Below are positions 1 through 9,811 of a DNA stretch of 64,000 bases, piece by piece. This DNA is from Bradyrhizobium sp. WD16 (lineage in GTDB: Bacteria; Pseudomonadota; Alphaproteobacteria; Rhizobiales; Xanthobacteraceae): the NCBI RefSeq assembly GCF_024181725.1, contig NZ_CP028908.1:2480001-2544000 (forward strand), read 5' to 3'. Numbering within the stretch: position 1 is the stretch's first letter; each line of letters opens with the position of its first letter. Under the pieces are notes generated by a model that was not told the DNA's origin, did not search any database, and saw nothing but the letters and a program-made list of their open reading frames with translations. The translations under genes and the position numbers were made by a program.

Positions 1-81
1 AGACGGCGTTCGGCCCGTCGCCGACGGCTGAAAATTGAATTTTATGTATCTATTTCAGCTAGTTAAGTCGTGTGTGCAGCA

Positions 82-97
82 TGGCATGCTTCTTGCG
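82..97 (+). promoter_or_regulatory. sigma-54 (RpoN)-type promoter of the urea transporter operon
   Basis: TGGCATG at 82-88, four bases, then TTGCG at 93-97 matches the sigma-54 -24/-12 consensus (TGGCAYR-N4-TTGCW) except for the last base. It lies 64 bases upstream of the urtA start and in the right orientation. Nitrogen-limitation control through NtrC would be expected for a urea transporter, but the activator site would lie further left and I did not identify one. Confidence 0.6.
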
Positions 98-160
98 ATT
101 CAATTTGTCGCAGCCAGCCGCGATCTGGCCGGCAATTCCGCGTCAGGGAGATCAATCGTT

Positions 161-1483
161 ATGTTTACCTCGTTCCAGTCCGCCCTCGGGCGGTCTTTGA
201 GCCGCCGCACCGCGTTGGCCGCCACCGCGGGGCTCGCATTCGGTCTCGCCACATTGGGCGTGGCGCGGGCCGCGGACGATACGATCAAGGTCGGCGTTCT
301 GCATTCGCTGTCGGGCACCATGGCCATCAGCGAGACCACGCTGAAAGATACGATCCTGTTTTTGATCGACGAGCAGAACAAGAAGGGCGGCGTCCTCGGC
401 AAGAAGCTCGAGGCGGTGGTGGTGGACCCGGCCTCGAACTGGCCGCTGTTCGCCGAGAAGGCCCGTGAGCTGATCACCAAGGACAAGGTCGCCGTCGTGT
501 TCGGCTGCTGGACTTCGGTGTCCCGCAAGTCGGTGCTGCCGGTGTTCAAGGAGCTCAATTCGATCCTGTTCTATCCCGTCCAGTACGAGGGCGAGGAGAG
601 CGAGCGCAACGTGTTCTACACCGGCGCCGCGCCGAACCAGCAGGCCATTCCGGCCGTCGACTACCTGATGAAGGAAGAGAAGGTGAAGCGCTGGGTGCTT
701 GCCGGCACCGACTACGTCTATCCGCGCACCACCAACAAGATCCTGGAAGCGTACTTGAAGTCCAAGGGCGTGAAACAGGACGACATCATGATCAATTACA
801 CGCCGTTCGGACATTCCGACTGGCAGACCATCGTCGCCGACATCAAGAAGTTCGGCTCGGCGGGCAAGAAGACGGCGGTGGTTTCGACCATCAACGGCGA
901 CGCCAATGTGCCGTTCTACAAGGAGCTGGGCAACCAGGGCGTCAAGGCCACAGACATTCCGGTGGTGGCCTTCTCGGTCGGGGAAGAAGAGCTCGCCGGC
1001 ATCGACACCAAGCCGCTGGTCGGCCATCTCGCCGCCTGGAACTATTTCGAATCGATCAAGACCCCGGCGAACGAGAAGTTCATCAAGGAGTGGCAGGCCT
1101 TCACCAAGAATCCGAAGCGCGTCACCAACGACCCGATGGAGGCGCACTATATCGGCTTCAATATGTGGGTGAAGGCGGTGGAGAAAGCCAAGTCCACGGA
1201 TCCGGACAAGATCATCGATGCGCTGCCCGGCATCAAGCAGGCCAACCTCACCGGTGGCGTTTCCGAGATGCTGCCGAACCATCACATCACCAAGCCGGTC
1301 TTCATCGGCGAGATCAAGGGCAACGGCCAGTTCGACGTGGTCTGGAAGACCCCCGGCCTCGTCGCCGGTGACGCCTGGTCGAAGGAGCTCGAGGGCTCCA
1401 AGGATCTGATCGGCGACTGGGTCGGCAAGAAGTGCGGCAACTTCAACGTCAAGACCAACAAGTGCCTGGGTTCGGGCTCCTGA
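161..1483 (+). CDS. urtA: urea ABC transporter substrate-binding protein UrtA
   Basis: Periplasmic urea-binding component of the UrtABCDE transporter. I chose ATG 161 (440 aa) over an earlier in-frame ATG at 35 because CAGGGAG lies 11 bases upstream and the N-terminus becomes a twin-arginine-type signal (SRRTALAATAG followed by a hydrophobic stretch and a VARAA cleavage region). The mature part starts TIKVGVLHSLSGTMAISE, the usual opening of the branched-chain-amino-acid/amide-type binding fold (Peripla_BP_5/6). The gene is first in a run urtABCDE that leads straight into urease genes, which makes urea or short amides the expected ligand. Expression is probably driven by the sigma-54 promoter at 82-97. 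Length is normal for UrtA. Confidence 0.93.
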   Translation: MFTSFQSALGRSLSRRTALAATAGLAFGLATLGVARAADDTIKVGVLHSLSGTMAISETTLKDTILFLIDEQNKKGGVLGKKLEAVVVDPASNWPLFAEKARELITKDKVAVVFGCWTSVSRKSVLPVFKELNSILFYPVQYEGEESERNVFYTGAAPNQQAIPAVDYLMKEEKVKRWVLAGTDYVYPRTTNKILEAYLKSKGVKQDDIMINYTPFGHSDWQTIVADIKKFGSAGKKTAVVSTINGDANVPFYKELGNQGVKATDIPVVAFSVGEEELAGIDTKPLVGHLAAWNYFESIKTPANEKFIKEWQAFTKNPKRVTNDPMEAHYIGFNMWVKAVEKAKSTDPDKIIDALPGIKQANLTGGVSEMLPNHHITKPVFIGEIKGNGQFDVVWKTPGLVAGDAWSKELEGSKDLIGDWVGKKCGNFNVKTNKCLGSGS

Positions 1484-1503
1484 CCTGAGGGATCCCGATG
1501 CGG

Positions 1504-1537
1504 GGATCCGGCGCGTTCTCCTCCGCGCGCCGGATCC
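1504..1537 (+). promoter_or_regulatory. perfect 12-bp hairpin between urtA and urtB
   Basis: Arms 1504-1515 and 1526-1537 (GGATCCGGCGCG and its complement) enclose a 10-base loop. No T-tract follows, so it is not a standard intrinsic terminator. In binding-protein-first ABC operons such hairpins often protect the upstream mRNA or attenuate downstream expression, giving excess binding protein; that role is inferred. Confidence 0.55.
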
Positions 1538-1622
1538 TGCGCCGGCCGAAGTCCGCAATCAAAGATCATCCAGAAGGGCGGCGGCAGCCGTCGCCGCTCT
1601 TCATTTCACCGCCGCCGGGGTC

Positions 1623-3242
1623 GTGAACGTGTTCGCCAATCTCGTTACCCGTATCCTCGCGCCCCTGTTGGCGCTGGCGCTGCTGGTCGCCGCCGTTCCG
1701 GCCGCCGTGGCGGCGCCATTCGAGGATGTCGTCAGCCAGTTCGCCAACGATTCGTTTTCGGATACCGAGGAGGCGGTGAGTGCGCTGGTCGCCAGCGGCA
1801 ACCCGCAGGCGCTGCCGATCATCACCGCCCTGCGGGAGGAGCGCCTCGTCGCGGACCCGCAGAGCAGGAAGGTCTATATCAAGCGGCCCGACGGCAAGGT
1901 GCTCGACGCCGCCACCGGCGCGCCGGTCACCGATAATGTCGAAGCCCTCGACAATGTGCGCCTCAACAACCGGCTGCGGCGCGCGGTTGAGGCGGCGATC
2001 TCAAGTCTGACGCTGACCTCGTCGGATCCGGCCAAGCGTGTCGCTGCGGCCCAGTCCGCCTTCAAGACCCGCGACGCTGCCGACCTGCCGCGGATCGAGG
2101 CCGCGCTGCAGAAGGAAACCAACACCGCCGCCCGCAACGCCTTCACGTCGGCGCGCGCCGCCATCCTGCTGTTTTCGCCCGACGCCAGCGAGGCGGACAA
2201 GATCGAAGCCATCGCCGTGGTGCGCGCCCGCGGCGACCAGGAGGCGCTCGCCCTGCTGTCGGAATTGCCCGCCGACGTTTCACCGGCGGTCGCCCGTACC
2301 GCGGCGGCGGCCGTCGGCGCGATCCGCAACAGCCTCGCGATCTGGTCGGCGGCACAGAATGCCTGGTACGGCGTCTCGCTCGGCTCCGTGCTGCTGCTCG
2401 CCGCCATCGGTCTCGCCATCACCTTCGGCGTGATGGGCGTGATCAACATGGCTCATGGCGAAATGGTGATGATCGGCGCCTACACCACCTTCGTGGTCCA
2501 GGAGCTGATCAGGACGCGCTATCCGGGCTTGTTCGACTATTCGCTACTGATTGCCGTCCCGCTGGCCTTCGTGGTCGCCGGCGCCATCGGCATCGCCATC
2601 GAGCGCAGCATCATCCGGTTTCTCTACGGCCGGCCGCTGGAAACCCTGCTGGCGACCTGGGGCATCTCGCTGGTGCTGCAGCAGGCGGTGCGCACCATTT
2701 TCGGCCCCACCAACCGCGAAGTCGGCAATCCGTCCTGGATGAGCGGGGCCTTCGAACTCGGCCAGCTCACCATCACCTACAACCGGCTGTGGATCGTCTG
2801 CTTCACGGTTGCGGTGTTCCTCATCCTGCTCGCGATGCTGCGCTACACCAGCCTTGGGCTCGAGATGCGGGCCGTGACCCAGAACCGGCGCATGGCCGCG
2901 GCGATGGGCATCGCGACCTCGCGGGTCGACGCGCTGACCTTCGGTCTCGGGTCGGGGATCGCCGGCATAGCCGGGGTGGCGTTGTCCCAGATCGACAATG
3001 TCAGCCCCAATCTCGGCCAGAGCTACATCATCGATTCCTTCATGGTCGTGGTGTTCGGCGGGGTCGGCAATCTGTGGGGGACGCTGGTCGGCGCGCTCAC
3101 GCTCGGCATCGCCAATAAGTTCCTGGAGCCGGTCGCCGGTGCGGTGCTCGGCAAGATCGCCATCCTGGTGCTGATCATCCTGTTCATTCAGAAGCGGCCG
3201 CGTGGCCTGTTCGCCCTCAAGGGCCGGTCGGTGGAGGCGTGA
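1623..3242 (+). CDS. urtB: urea ABC transporter permease UrtB
   Basis: Inner-membrane permease of the urea transporter, LivH family, 539 aa. It has a signal-like hydrophobic N-terminus, then about 210 residues of Ala-rich, charged extracytoplasmic sequence, and from about residue 240 a multi-helix permease domain (ITFGVMGVINMAHGEMVMIGA is the LivH-type landmark). The long N-terminal extension is typical of UrtB and separates it from ordinary LivH proteins of about 300 aa. The start is GTG 1623, with no strong ribosome-binding site visible. The stop overlaps the urtC start (TGATG), so the two permeases are probably translationally coupled. Confidence 0.9.
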   Translation: MNVFANLVTRILAPLLALALLVAAVPAAVAAPFEDVVSQFANDSFSDTEEAVSALVASGNPQALPIITALREERLVADPQSRKVYIKRPDGKVLDAATGAPVTDNVEALDNVRLNNRLRRAVEAAISSLTLTSSDPAKRVAAAQSAFKTRDAADLPRIEAALQKETNTAARNAFTSARAAILLFSPDASEADKIEAIAVVRARGDQEALALLSELPADVSPAVARTAAAAVGAIRNSLAIWSAAQNAWYGVSLGSVLLLAAIGLAITFGVMGVINMAHGEMVMIGAYTTFVVQELIRTRYPGLFDYSLLIAVPLAFVVAGAIGIAIERSIIRFLYGRPLETLLATWGISLVLQQAVRTIFGPTNREVGNPSWMSGAFELGQLTITYNRLWIVCFTVAVFLILLAMLRYTSLGLEMRAVTQNRRMAAAMGIATSRVDALTFGLGSGIAGIAGVALSQIDNVSPNLGQSYIIDSFMVVVFGGVGNLWGTLVGALTLGIANKFLEPVAGAVLGKIAILVLIILFIQKRPRGLFALKGRSVEA

Positions 3243-4402
3243 TGGCCCATATCATCACCCGCTCGCTCGACCGCAGCGCCTTTGCCTTCCTCCTGATCGT
3301 GGCGGGCCTCGGCGTGCTGCTGCCGCTCTCCAACCTGTTGCTGCCCGAATCGTCCGCGCTGCAGGTGCCGACCTATCTGATCTCGCTGTTCGGAAAATAT
3401 GTCTGCTACGCCATCCTGGCGCTGGCGATCGACCTGATCTGGGGCTATTGCGGCATTCTCTCGCTTGGCCACGGCGCCTTCTTCGCGCTCGGCGGCTACG
3501 CCATGGGCATGTATCTGATGCGTCAGATCGGCAGCCGGGGGGTCTATGGCAATCCGCTGCTGCCGGACTTCATGGTGTTCCTGAACTATCAGTCGTTGCC
3601 CTGGTACTGGCACGGCTTCGACATGTTCTGGTTCGCGGCGCTGATGGTGGTGCTGGTGCCGGGGCTGCTTGCGTTCTGCTTCGGCTGGCTGGCGTTCCGC
3701 TCGCGCGTCACCGGCGTCTACCTCTCGATCATCACCCAGGCGATGACCTATGCGCTGCTGCTGGCCTTCTTCCGCAACGACTTCGGTTTCGGCGGCAACA
3801 ATGGACTGACCGATTTCAAGGACATCGTCGGCTTCAATATCCAGGCGCCGGGCACCCGCGCGGTGCTGTTCATGCTGTCCTGTCTCGCCCTGATCCTGAG
3901 TTTCCTGGTCTGCCGGGCGGTGGTCTCCTCCAAGCTCGGCAAGGTGCTGATCGCGATCCGCGACGCGGAATCCCGCACCCGCTTCCTCGGCTATCGGGTC
4001 GAATCCTACAAGCTGTTCGTCTTCATCCTGTCCGCCTGCATGGCCGGCGTCGCCGGCGCGCTCTATGTGCCGCAGGTCGGCATCATCAATCCCAGCGAAT
4101 TCGCTCCCGGCAACTCGATCGAGGCGGTGATCTGGGTCGCGGTCGGCGGGCGCGGTACCCTGATCGGCGCCGCGCTCGGCGCGGTGGTGGTCAACTACGC
4201 CAAGACCTACTTCACCTCGGGCGTCCTCGCGCCCTACTGGCTGTTCATGCTCGGCGCACTGTTCATCCTGGTGACGCTGCTGCTGCCGCGCGGCATCGTC
4301 GGCACGGTACAGGGCTGGTTCGAGGTGAAGCGCGCGCGCCGCGACGCCGAAGCCAGCCTCGCCCGCGAGGCCGGCATGATCGAACCAGATCCGGCGGAGT
4401 GA
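3242..4402 (+). CDS. urtC: urea ABC transporter permease UrtC
   Basis: Second permease subunit, LivM family, about 386 aa. ATG 3242 overlaps the urtB stop by one base. The sequence is hydrophobic throughout, with LWxxYCGILSLGHGAFFALGGY near residue 70, the LivM-type motif, and GGRGTLIGAALGA near residue 300. The C-terminal tail of about 30 residues is charged and cytoplasmic. It pairs with UrtB to form the membrane channel. The gene lies between urtB and the two ATPase genes in the same operon. Confidence 0.9.
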   Translation: MAHIITRSLDRSAFAFLLIVAGLGVLLPLSNLLLPESSALQVPTYLISLFGKYVCYAILALAIDLIWGYCGILSLGHGAFFALGGYAMGMYLMRQIGSRGVYGNPLLPDFMVFLNYQSLPWYWHGFDMFWFAALMVVLVPGLLAFCFGWLAFRSRVTGVYLSIITQAMTYALLLAFFRNDFGFGGNNGLTDFKDIVGFNIQAPGTRAVLFMLSCLALILSFLVCRAVVSSKLGKVLIAIRDAESRTRFLGYRVESYKLFVFILSACMAGVAGALYVPQVGIINPSEFAPGNSIEAVIWVAVGGRGTLIGAALGAVVVNYAKTYFTSGVLAPYWLFMLGALFILVTLLLPRGIVGTVQGWFEVKRARRDAEASLAREAGMIEPDPAE

Positions 4403-4405
4403 ACG

Positions 4406-5167
4406 ATGACGGCCATGGACATGCGGACCACCTCGGCGCTGCTCTATCTCGACGGCGTCCACGTCTCGTTCGACGGTTTCCACGCCATCAACAACCTGTC
4501 GCTGACGATCGCGCCGGGCGAGATGCGGGCCATCATCGGCCCCAATGGCGCCGGCAAGACAACGATGATGGACATCATCACAGGCAAAACCCGGCCGGAC
4601 GAGGGTGAGGTCGTGTTCGACGGCTCCGTCGATCTCACCCGGCTCGACGAGACGCAGATCGCCGAACTGGGGATCGGCCGCAAGTTCCAGAAACCGACGG
4701 TGTTCGAAAGCCAGACGGTCGACGACAATCTGTTGCTGGCGTTAAATGCCGACCACCGCGTGCGAACGACCTTGTTCTGGCGCCGCTCGCGCGAGGAATC
4801 CGAGCGGATCGATCGCGTGCTCGAAACCATCAAGCTGACCGAAGCGCGCGACCGGCTTGCCGGCAGCCTGTCGCACGGCCAGAAACAATGGCTCGAAATC
4901 GGCATGTTGCTGGCGCAGGATCCCAAGCTGCTGCTGGTCGACGAGCCGGTCGCCGGCATGACCGACGTCGAAACCCACCAGACGGCCGAACTCCTCAAAG
5001 CCATCAATCGCGACAAGTCCGTGATCGTGGTCGAACACGACATGACCTTCGTGCGCGAGCTCGGCGTGCGGGTGACCTGTCTGCATGAGGGGGCGGTGCT
5101 CGCCGAAGGATCGATCGATCAGGTCTCGGCCAATGAGCGCGTCGTCGAAGTCTATCTGGGGCGCTGA
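4406..5167 (+). CDS. urtD: urea ABC transporter ATP-binding protein UrtD
   Basis: Cytoplasmic ATPase of the LivG type, 253 aa. Walker A is GPNGAGKTT at about residues 45-53, the Q-loop region follows FQKPTVF, the signature is a variant (LSHGQKQWLEIG) as in UrtD proteins, and Walker B is LLLVDEPVAGM; the switch His is in VIVVEHDMTFV. It powers urea uptake together with UrtE. It starts 3 bases after urtC and is followed by urtE after 5 bases. Confidence 0.92.
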   Translation: MTAMDMRTTSALLYLDGVHVSFDGFHAINNLSLTIAPGEMRAIIGPNGAGKTTMMDIITGKTRPDEGEVVFDGSVDLTRLDETQIAELGIGRKFQKPTVFESQTVDDNLLLALNADHRVRTTLFWRRSREESERIDRVLETIKLTEARDRLAGSLSHGQKQWLEIGMLLAQDPKLLLVDEPVAGMTDVETHQTAELLKAINRDKSVIVVEHDMTFVRELGVRVTCLHEGAVLAEGSIDQVSANERVVEVYLGR

Positions 5168-5172
5168 GAGCG

Positions 5173-5868
5173 ATGCTGGAAGTCAAGGACATCAACCTGT
5201 TCTACGGCGCCGCCCAGGCGTTGCGCGGCGTTTCGGTGTCGGCCGCCCCCGGCAAGGTCACCTGTGTGCTGGGGCGCAACGGCGTCGGCAAGACCAGCCT
5301 GCTGCGCGCCCTGGTCGGCCAGCAGCCGATCGCCTCGGGCCGCATCACCTTCGACGGCGCCGACATCACCGGCCTCAAGCCCTATGAGCGGGCGCGGCGC
5401 GGCATCTCGCTGGTCCCGCAGGGCCGGGAGATCTTTCCCCTTCTGACCGTGGAGGAGAACCTGCGCACCGGCTACGCGCCGCTCAAACGCGACCAGCGCA
5501 ATATTCCAGACGACGTCTTCTCGCTGTTTCCGGTGCTGCAGTCGATGCTGGGCCGCCGCGGCGGCGATCTCTCCGGGGGGCAGCAGCAACAGCTCGCCAT
5601 CGGGCGAGCCCTCGTCATGCGGCCGAGACTGCTTCTGCTCGACGAGCCGACCGAGGGCATCCAGCCCTCCATCATCAAGGACATCGGCAGGGCCATCGCC
5701 TATCTGCGCAGCCTCGGCAACATCGCCATCGTGCTGGTCGAGCAATATCTCGACTTCGCCTGCGAACTCGGCGATCATTTCGCGGTCATGGATCGCGGCG
5801 CGGTGACCTTTACCTGTGATCGCGCCGGGCTCGATCCGGCGGCGATCAGCCGCGCAATGGCGATCTGA
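5173..5868 (+). CDS. urtE: urea ABC transporter ATP-binding protein UrtE
   Basis: Second cytoplasmic ATPase, LivF type, 231 aa. Walker A is GRNGVGKTS at about residues 34-42, the signature is LSGGQQQQLAIGRAL, and Walker B is LLLLDEPTEGIQPS; the GIQPS sequence after Walker B is characteristic of LivF/UrtE. It closes the urtABCDE block. The urease accessory gene ureD begins 26 bases later on the same strand, so uptake and hydrolysis are very likely co-transcribed. Confidence 0.92.
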   Translation: MLEVKDINLFYGAAQALRGVSVSAAPGKVTCVLGRNGVGKTSLLRALVGQQPIASGRITFDGADITGLKPYERARRGISLVPQGREIFPLLTVEENLRTGYAPLKRDQRNIPDDVFSLFPVLQSMLGRRGGDLSGGQQQQLAIGRALVMRPRLLLLDEPTEGIQPSIIKDIGRAIAYLRSLGNIAIVLVEQYLDFACELGDHFAVMDRGAVTFTCDRAGLDPAAISRAMAI

Positions 5869-5894
5869 AGTCGGGCGGATCGAGTCGGGGCAGC

Positions 5895-6737
5895 ATGCAG
5901 GCCAAGGTGGACGAGGCACAAGACGGCAGCATGACCTTCGCAGCCAACCGGGCGGTCGGGGACGTGACGGTCGAAGTGAAGGCGGTTGACGGACAGAGCC
6001 GCAGGGGCGCCTCGCACGAATCCGGTTCGCTGCGCGTCCGCTTTCCCTCGCCGGAAGGCGAGGGTCTGTCGGCGGTGCTCGTCAACACCGCCGGCGGCAT
6101 CGCCGGCGGTGACCGTTTCGGGATCGATTTCACCGTCGGCGAAGCGGCCCGGCTGACCGTGACCACGGCGGCGGCGGAGAAGGTCTATCGCTCGCATGGT
6201 CCGCAGGCCCGGATCGATGTCAAATTGCGGGTGTCATCCGGCGGCCGGCTGATCTGGCTTCCGCAGGAGACTATCCTGTTCGACCGTGCTGCGGTGGCGC
6301 GCAATTTCGAGATCGATATCGCAGACGATGCCGCCGAGCTTCTGATGTGCGAGATCGTGGTCTTCGGCCGCGCCGCGATGGGCGAGACCATGCGTCAAGG
6401 TGCGTTCGTCGACCGCTGGCGCCTGCGCCGCGGCGGCCGGCTCGTCTTCGCCGAGAATATCCGCCTCGATGGCGACATCGGTGCCAAGCTGGCGCGACCT
6501 GCCATCGGCAAGGGCGCCGTCGCCGTGGCGACCGTGCTGATCGCGCCGGGCGACGAGGCGCTGGTCGAACGCCTGCGCGCGACGGCAACGGGCTTCGGCG
6601 CCGAGGTCGGGATCTCGGCCTGGAATGGCTTTGCAATGGTGCGCTTCTGTGCGCAAGATGCGTCGATGCTGCGTGGCGAAGTGATCGCAATGCTGCGAGG
6701 CGCGGGCGCGCGACTGCCGCGGCTATGGCTGCAATAG
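5895..6737 (+). CDS. ureD: urease accessory protein UreD (UreH)
   Basis: Cytoplasmic urease maturation protein of 280 aa. With UreF and UreG it forms the chaperone complex on apo-urease that guides nickel delivery. Family landmarks include LVNTAGGIAGGDRF at about residues 56-69, TTAAAEKVYRS near 95, and WLPQETILFD near 120. The length is normal for UreD. It is the first urease gene after urtE and precedes the gamma subunit gene. Confidence 0.92.
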   Translation: MQAKVDEAQDGSMTFAANRAVGDVTVEVKAVDGQSRRGASHESGSLRVRFPSPEGEGLSAVLVNTAGGIAGGDRFGIDFTVGEAARLTVTTAAAEKVYRSHGPQARIDVKLRVSSGGRLIWLPQETILFDRAAVARNFEIDIADDAAELLMCEIVVFGRAAMGETMRQGAFVDRWRLRRGGRLVFAENIRLDGDIGAKLARPAIGKGAVAVATVLIAPGDEALVERLRATATGFGAEVGISAWNGFAMVRFCAQDASMLRGEVIAMLRGAGARLPRLWLQ

Positions 6738-6792
6738 CCAGGGCGGCGCCGCTTCACGGCGATCATCGATGCAGGAATGATGTGGACGGGTC

Positions 6793-7095
6793 ATGAATCT
6801 CTCACCGCGTGAAAAGGACAAGCTCTTGATCTCCATGGCCGCCATCGTCGCGCGACGGCGGCTGGAGCGCGGCGTCAAGCTCAACCATCCGGAGGCGGTG
6901 GCGATCATCTCGGATTTCATTCTCGAAGGCGCCCGCGACGGCCGCAGCGTCGCCGAATTGATGAAGGCCGGCGCCGAGGTCCTGACCCGCGATCAGGTGA
7001 TGGCAGGGATCGCGGAGATGATCCACGACATCCAGGTCGAGGCGACCTTCCCGGACGGCACCAAGCTCGTCACCGTGCATGCGCCGATCCGCTGA
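6793..7095 (+). CDS. ureA: urease gamma subunit
   Basis: Small structural subunit (100 aa) of the cytoplasmic nickel urease, which hydrolyses urea to ammonia and carbamate. The sequence [16 protein letters not shown], the [10 protein letters not shown] segment and the end VTVHAPIR are typical of UreA. A full-length separate gamma subunit shows the three-subunit bacterial enzyme form rather than the fused plant or Helicobacter forms. It is followed by ureJ and then ureB. Confidence 0.96.
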   Translation: MNLSPREKDKLLISMAAIVARRRLERGVKLNHPEAVAIISDFILEGARDGRSVAELMKAGAEVLTRDQVMAGIAEMIHDIQVEATFPDGTKLVTVHAPIR

Positions 7096-7166
7096 TCTGC
7101 GCCCCTTTCGCTCAGCCTGATTTTCGATCTGTTCCGATTTTCCAGAGACTTGTTCGGAGACTTGCC

Positions 7167-7727
7167 ATGATCCGTCTGCTTGCCGCGGTCGCCGTGATAT
7201 TGCCGACCGCAGCCCTCGCCCATCCCGGTCACGGCGCGGGACTTGCCGCCGGACTGGCCCATCCGCTGACCGGCGCGGATCATGTCGCCGCGATGATCGC
7301 GGTGGGGCTGTGGGCGGGGCTTAAGGGCGGACGAGCGCTTTGGCTATGGCCTGCGAGCTTCGTCGCGGTGATGATCGGCGGCGCGGTGCTCGGCATGACG
7401 CAGGTGCCGCTGCCGCATGTCGAGGCGATGATCATCGCCTCCGTGATGGTGTTCGGGCTGATGGTGGCCCTCGCCGCCAACGTGGCGACGGCGACGGGAG
7501 CTCTGATCGTCGGCGGTTTCGCCCTGTTTCACGGCTATGCCCATGGCCTCGAGCTGCCGGAGAGTGCCGGCGGCGCCGGCACTCTCGCCGGTTTCGCGCT
7601 ATCGACGGCGGCACTCCACGGGTTCGGCGTGATCGGCGCGCGGGCGGCGCGGCTGCAGCCGCTGGCCCGTGCGGCCGGTCTCGCCTGCATGGCGCTCGGC
7701 GGCGTTCTTGCGGTCCAGGCGATCTGA
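7167..7727 (+). CDS. ureJ: HupE/UreJ-family membrane protein, probable nickel permease
   Basis: Inner-membrane protein of 186 aa with a cleavable-looking N-terminus (ending ALAHPGHG) and about six hydrophobic helices. The family signature HPLTGADHVAAMIAVGLWA is at about residues 31-49, and FALFHGYAHGLELP near 115 carries the second conserved His cluster. HupE/UreJ proteins transport nickel or cobalt. Its position between ureA and ureB supports nickel supply to urease. Confidence 0.88.
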   Translation: MIRLLAAVAVILPTAALAHPGHGAGLAAGLAHPLTGADHVAAMIAVGLWAGLKGGRALWLWPASFVAVMIGGAVLGMTQVPLPHVEAMIIASVMVFGLMVALAANVATATGALIVGGFALFHGYAHGLELPESAGGAGTLAGFALSTAALHGFGVIGARAARLQPLARAAGLACMALGGVLAVQAI

Positions 7728-7736
7728 GGTGCGGCC

Positions 7737-8042
7737 ATGATCCCCGGTGAAATCTTCGTCCAGGACGGCGAGATCGAGCTCAACAAGGGTCGCAAGACCG
7801 TGACGCTGACCGTCGCCAATAGCGGTGACCGGCCAATCCAGGTCGGGTCGCACTACCACTTCTTCGAGACCAATCCGGCGCTGAAATTCGATCGCAAGAA
7901 AGCCCGCGGCATGCGGCTTGACATCGCCGCCGGCACCGCGGTGCGGTTCGAGCCGGGACAGAGCCGCGAGGTGACGCTCGTGGCGCTCGGCGGCAAGCGG
8001 ACCGTCTACGGCTTCCGCGGCGAGGTCATGGGCAAATTGTGA
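7737..8042 (+). CDS. ureB: urease beta subunit
   Basis: Second small structural subunit of urease, 101 aa. It begins [16 protein letters not shown] and contains [18 protein letters not shown] at about residues 37-54, which are highly conserved UreB segments. It assembles with UreA and UreC into the urease trimer. It starts 9 bases after ureJ. Confidence 0.96.
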   Translation: MIPGEIFVQDGEIELNKGRKTVTLTVANSGDRPIQVGSHYHFFETNPALKFDRKKARGMRLDIAAGTAVRFEPGQSREVTLVALGGKRTVYGFRGEVMGKL

Positions 8043-8098
8043 GGGCGACCGTCGGGCCGGCCTCTTGAGTGAAACTTACTGTTGATTGGGGCGCGTCG

Positions 8099-9811
8099 AT
8101 GGCGACCAGGATTTCTCGTTCCGTCTATGCCGACATGTTCGGCCCGACCACCGGCGACCGCGTTCGGCTCGCCGACACTGACCTGATCATCGAGGTCGAA
8201 AAGGATCTCACGGTCTATGGCGAGGAGGTGAAATTCGGCGGTGGCAAGGTGATCCGCGATGGCATGGGCCAGAGCCAGGTGACCAATCGTCAGGGTGCCG
8301 CCGATACCGTGATCACCAACGCGCTGATCGTCGATCACTGGGGGATCATCAAGGCCGACGTCGCCATCAAGGACGGCCACATCAAGGCGATCGGCAAGGC
8401 CGGCAATCCCGACATCCAGCCGGGCGTCAGCATCATCATCGGCCCCGGCACCGACGTCATCGCCGGCGAAGGCAAGATTCTGACCGCCGGCGGTTTCGAC
8501 AGCCACATCCATTTCATCTGCCCGCAGCAGATCGAGCATGCGCTGATGGCAGGTGTGACCTCGCTGCTCGGCGGCGGCACCGGGCCGTCCCACGGCACCT
8601 TCGCCACAACCTGCACGCCGGGGCCCTGGCATATCGCCCGGATGATCCAGTCCTTCGACGCCTTCCCGGTCAACCTCGGCATCTCCGGCAAGGGCAACGC
8701 ATCGCGCCCCGCGGCGCTGATCGAGATGGTCAAGGCCGGCGCCTGCGCGCTGAAGCTGCACGAGGATTGGGGGACCACGCCGGCGGCGATCGACAACTGC
8801 CTGGCGGTGGCGGACGACTATGATGTCCAGGTGATGCTGCATTCGGATACGCTCAACGAATCCGGCTTCGTCGAGGACACGATCAAGGCCTTCAAGGGCC
8901 GCACCATCCATGCCTTCCATACCGAGGGCGCCGGCGGCGGCCATGCCCCCGACATCATCAAGGTTGCGGGCCTGAAGAACGTTCTGCCGTCTTCGACCAA
9001 TCCGACGCGTCCCTTCACCCGCAACACCATCGACGAGCATCTCGACATGCTGATGGTGTGCCACCATCTCGATCCGTCGATCGCCGAGGATCTCGCCTTC
9101 GCCGAGAGCCGCATCCGCAAGGAGACGATCGCTGCCGAGGACATCCTGCACGACCTCGGCGCGTTGTCGATGATGTCGTCGGACAGTCAGGCGATGGGGC
9201 GGCTCGGCGAAGTCATCATCCGCACCTGGCAGACGGCCGACAAGATGAAGAAGCAGCGCGGCGCGCTGCCCCAGGACAAGGGCGGAAACGACAATTTCCG
9301 GGTCAAGCGCTATATCGCCAAATACACCATCAACCCGGCGATCGCCCACGGCGTGTCCAAGCTGATCGGTTCGGTCGAGGTCGGCAAGCTCGCGGACCTC
9401 GTGCTGTGGTCGCCGGCCTTCTTCGGCGTCAAACCCGATTGCGTCATCAAGGGCGGTTCGATCGTCGCGGCGCCGATGGGTGACCCCAACGCGTCGATTC
9501 CGACCCCGCAGCCGGTTCATTACCAGCCGATGTTCGGCGCTTTCGGCCGCGCGCTGACCGCATCCTCCGTGGTCTTCACCTCTCAGGCCGCGGCAGCGTC
9601 GGGGCTCGGCAGGAAGCTCGGCCTTCAGAAGACGCTCTATCCGGTGAAGAACACCCGCGGCGGCATCAGCAAGAAGAGCATGGTGCACAATGACGCCACG
9701 CCGAAGATCGAAGTCGATCCCGAGACCTACGAGGTCCGCGCCGACGGCGAGTTGCTGACCTGCGCGCCGGCCGAGGTGCTGCCCATGGCGCAGCGCTACT
9801 TCCTGTTCTAG
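8099..9811 (+). CDS. ureC: urease alpha (catalytic) subunit
   Basis: Catalytic subunit holding the two nickel ions. I prefer ATG 8099 (570 aa), the usual UreC length, over an upstream in-frame GTG at 8069. Nickel-ligand and catalytic motifs are all present: HIHFICPQQ, the carbamylated lysine in [39 protein letters not shown] and MVCHHLDPS. The protein ends [10 protein letters not shown], the normal UreC terminus, so it is intact. Its TAG stop codon at 9809-9811 is the last three bases of the CTAG that begins a palindromic repeat. Confidence 0.97.
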   Translation: MATRISRSVYADMFGPTTGDRVRLADTDLIIEVEKDLTVYGEEVKFGGGKVIRDGMGQSQVTNRQGAADTVITNALIVDHWGIIKADVAIKDGHIKAIGKAGNPDIQPGVSIIIGPGTDVIAGEGKILTAGGFDSHIHFICPQQIEHALMAGVTSLLGGGTGPSHGTFATTCTPGPWHIARMIQSFDAFPVNLGISGKGNASRPAALIEMVKAGACALKLHEDWGTTPAAIDNCLAVADDYDVQVMLHSDTLNESGFVEDTIKAFKGRTIHAFHTEGAGGGHAPDIIKVAGLKNVLPSSTNPTRPFTRNTIDEHLDMLMVCHHLDPSIAEDLAFAESRIRKETIAAEDILHDLGALSMMSSDSQAMGRLGEVIIRTWQTADKMKKQRGALPQDKGGNDNFRVKRYIAKYTINPAIAHGVSKLIGSVEVGKLADLVLWSPAFFGVKPDCVIKGGSIVAAPMGDPNASIPTPQPVHYQPMFGAFGRALTASSVVFTSQAAAASGLGRKLGLQKTLYPVKNTRGGISKKSMVHNDATPKIEVDPETYEVRADGELLTCAPAEVLPMAQRYFLF

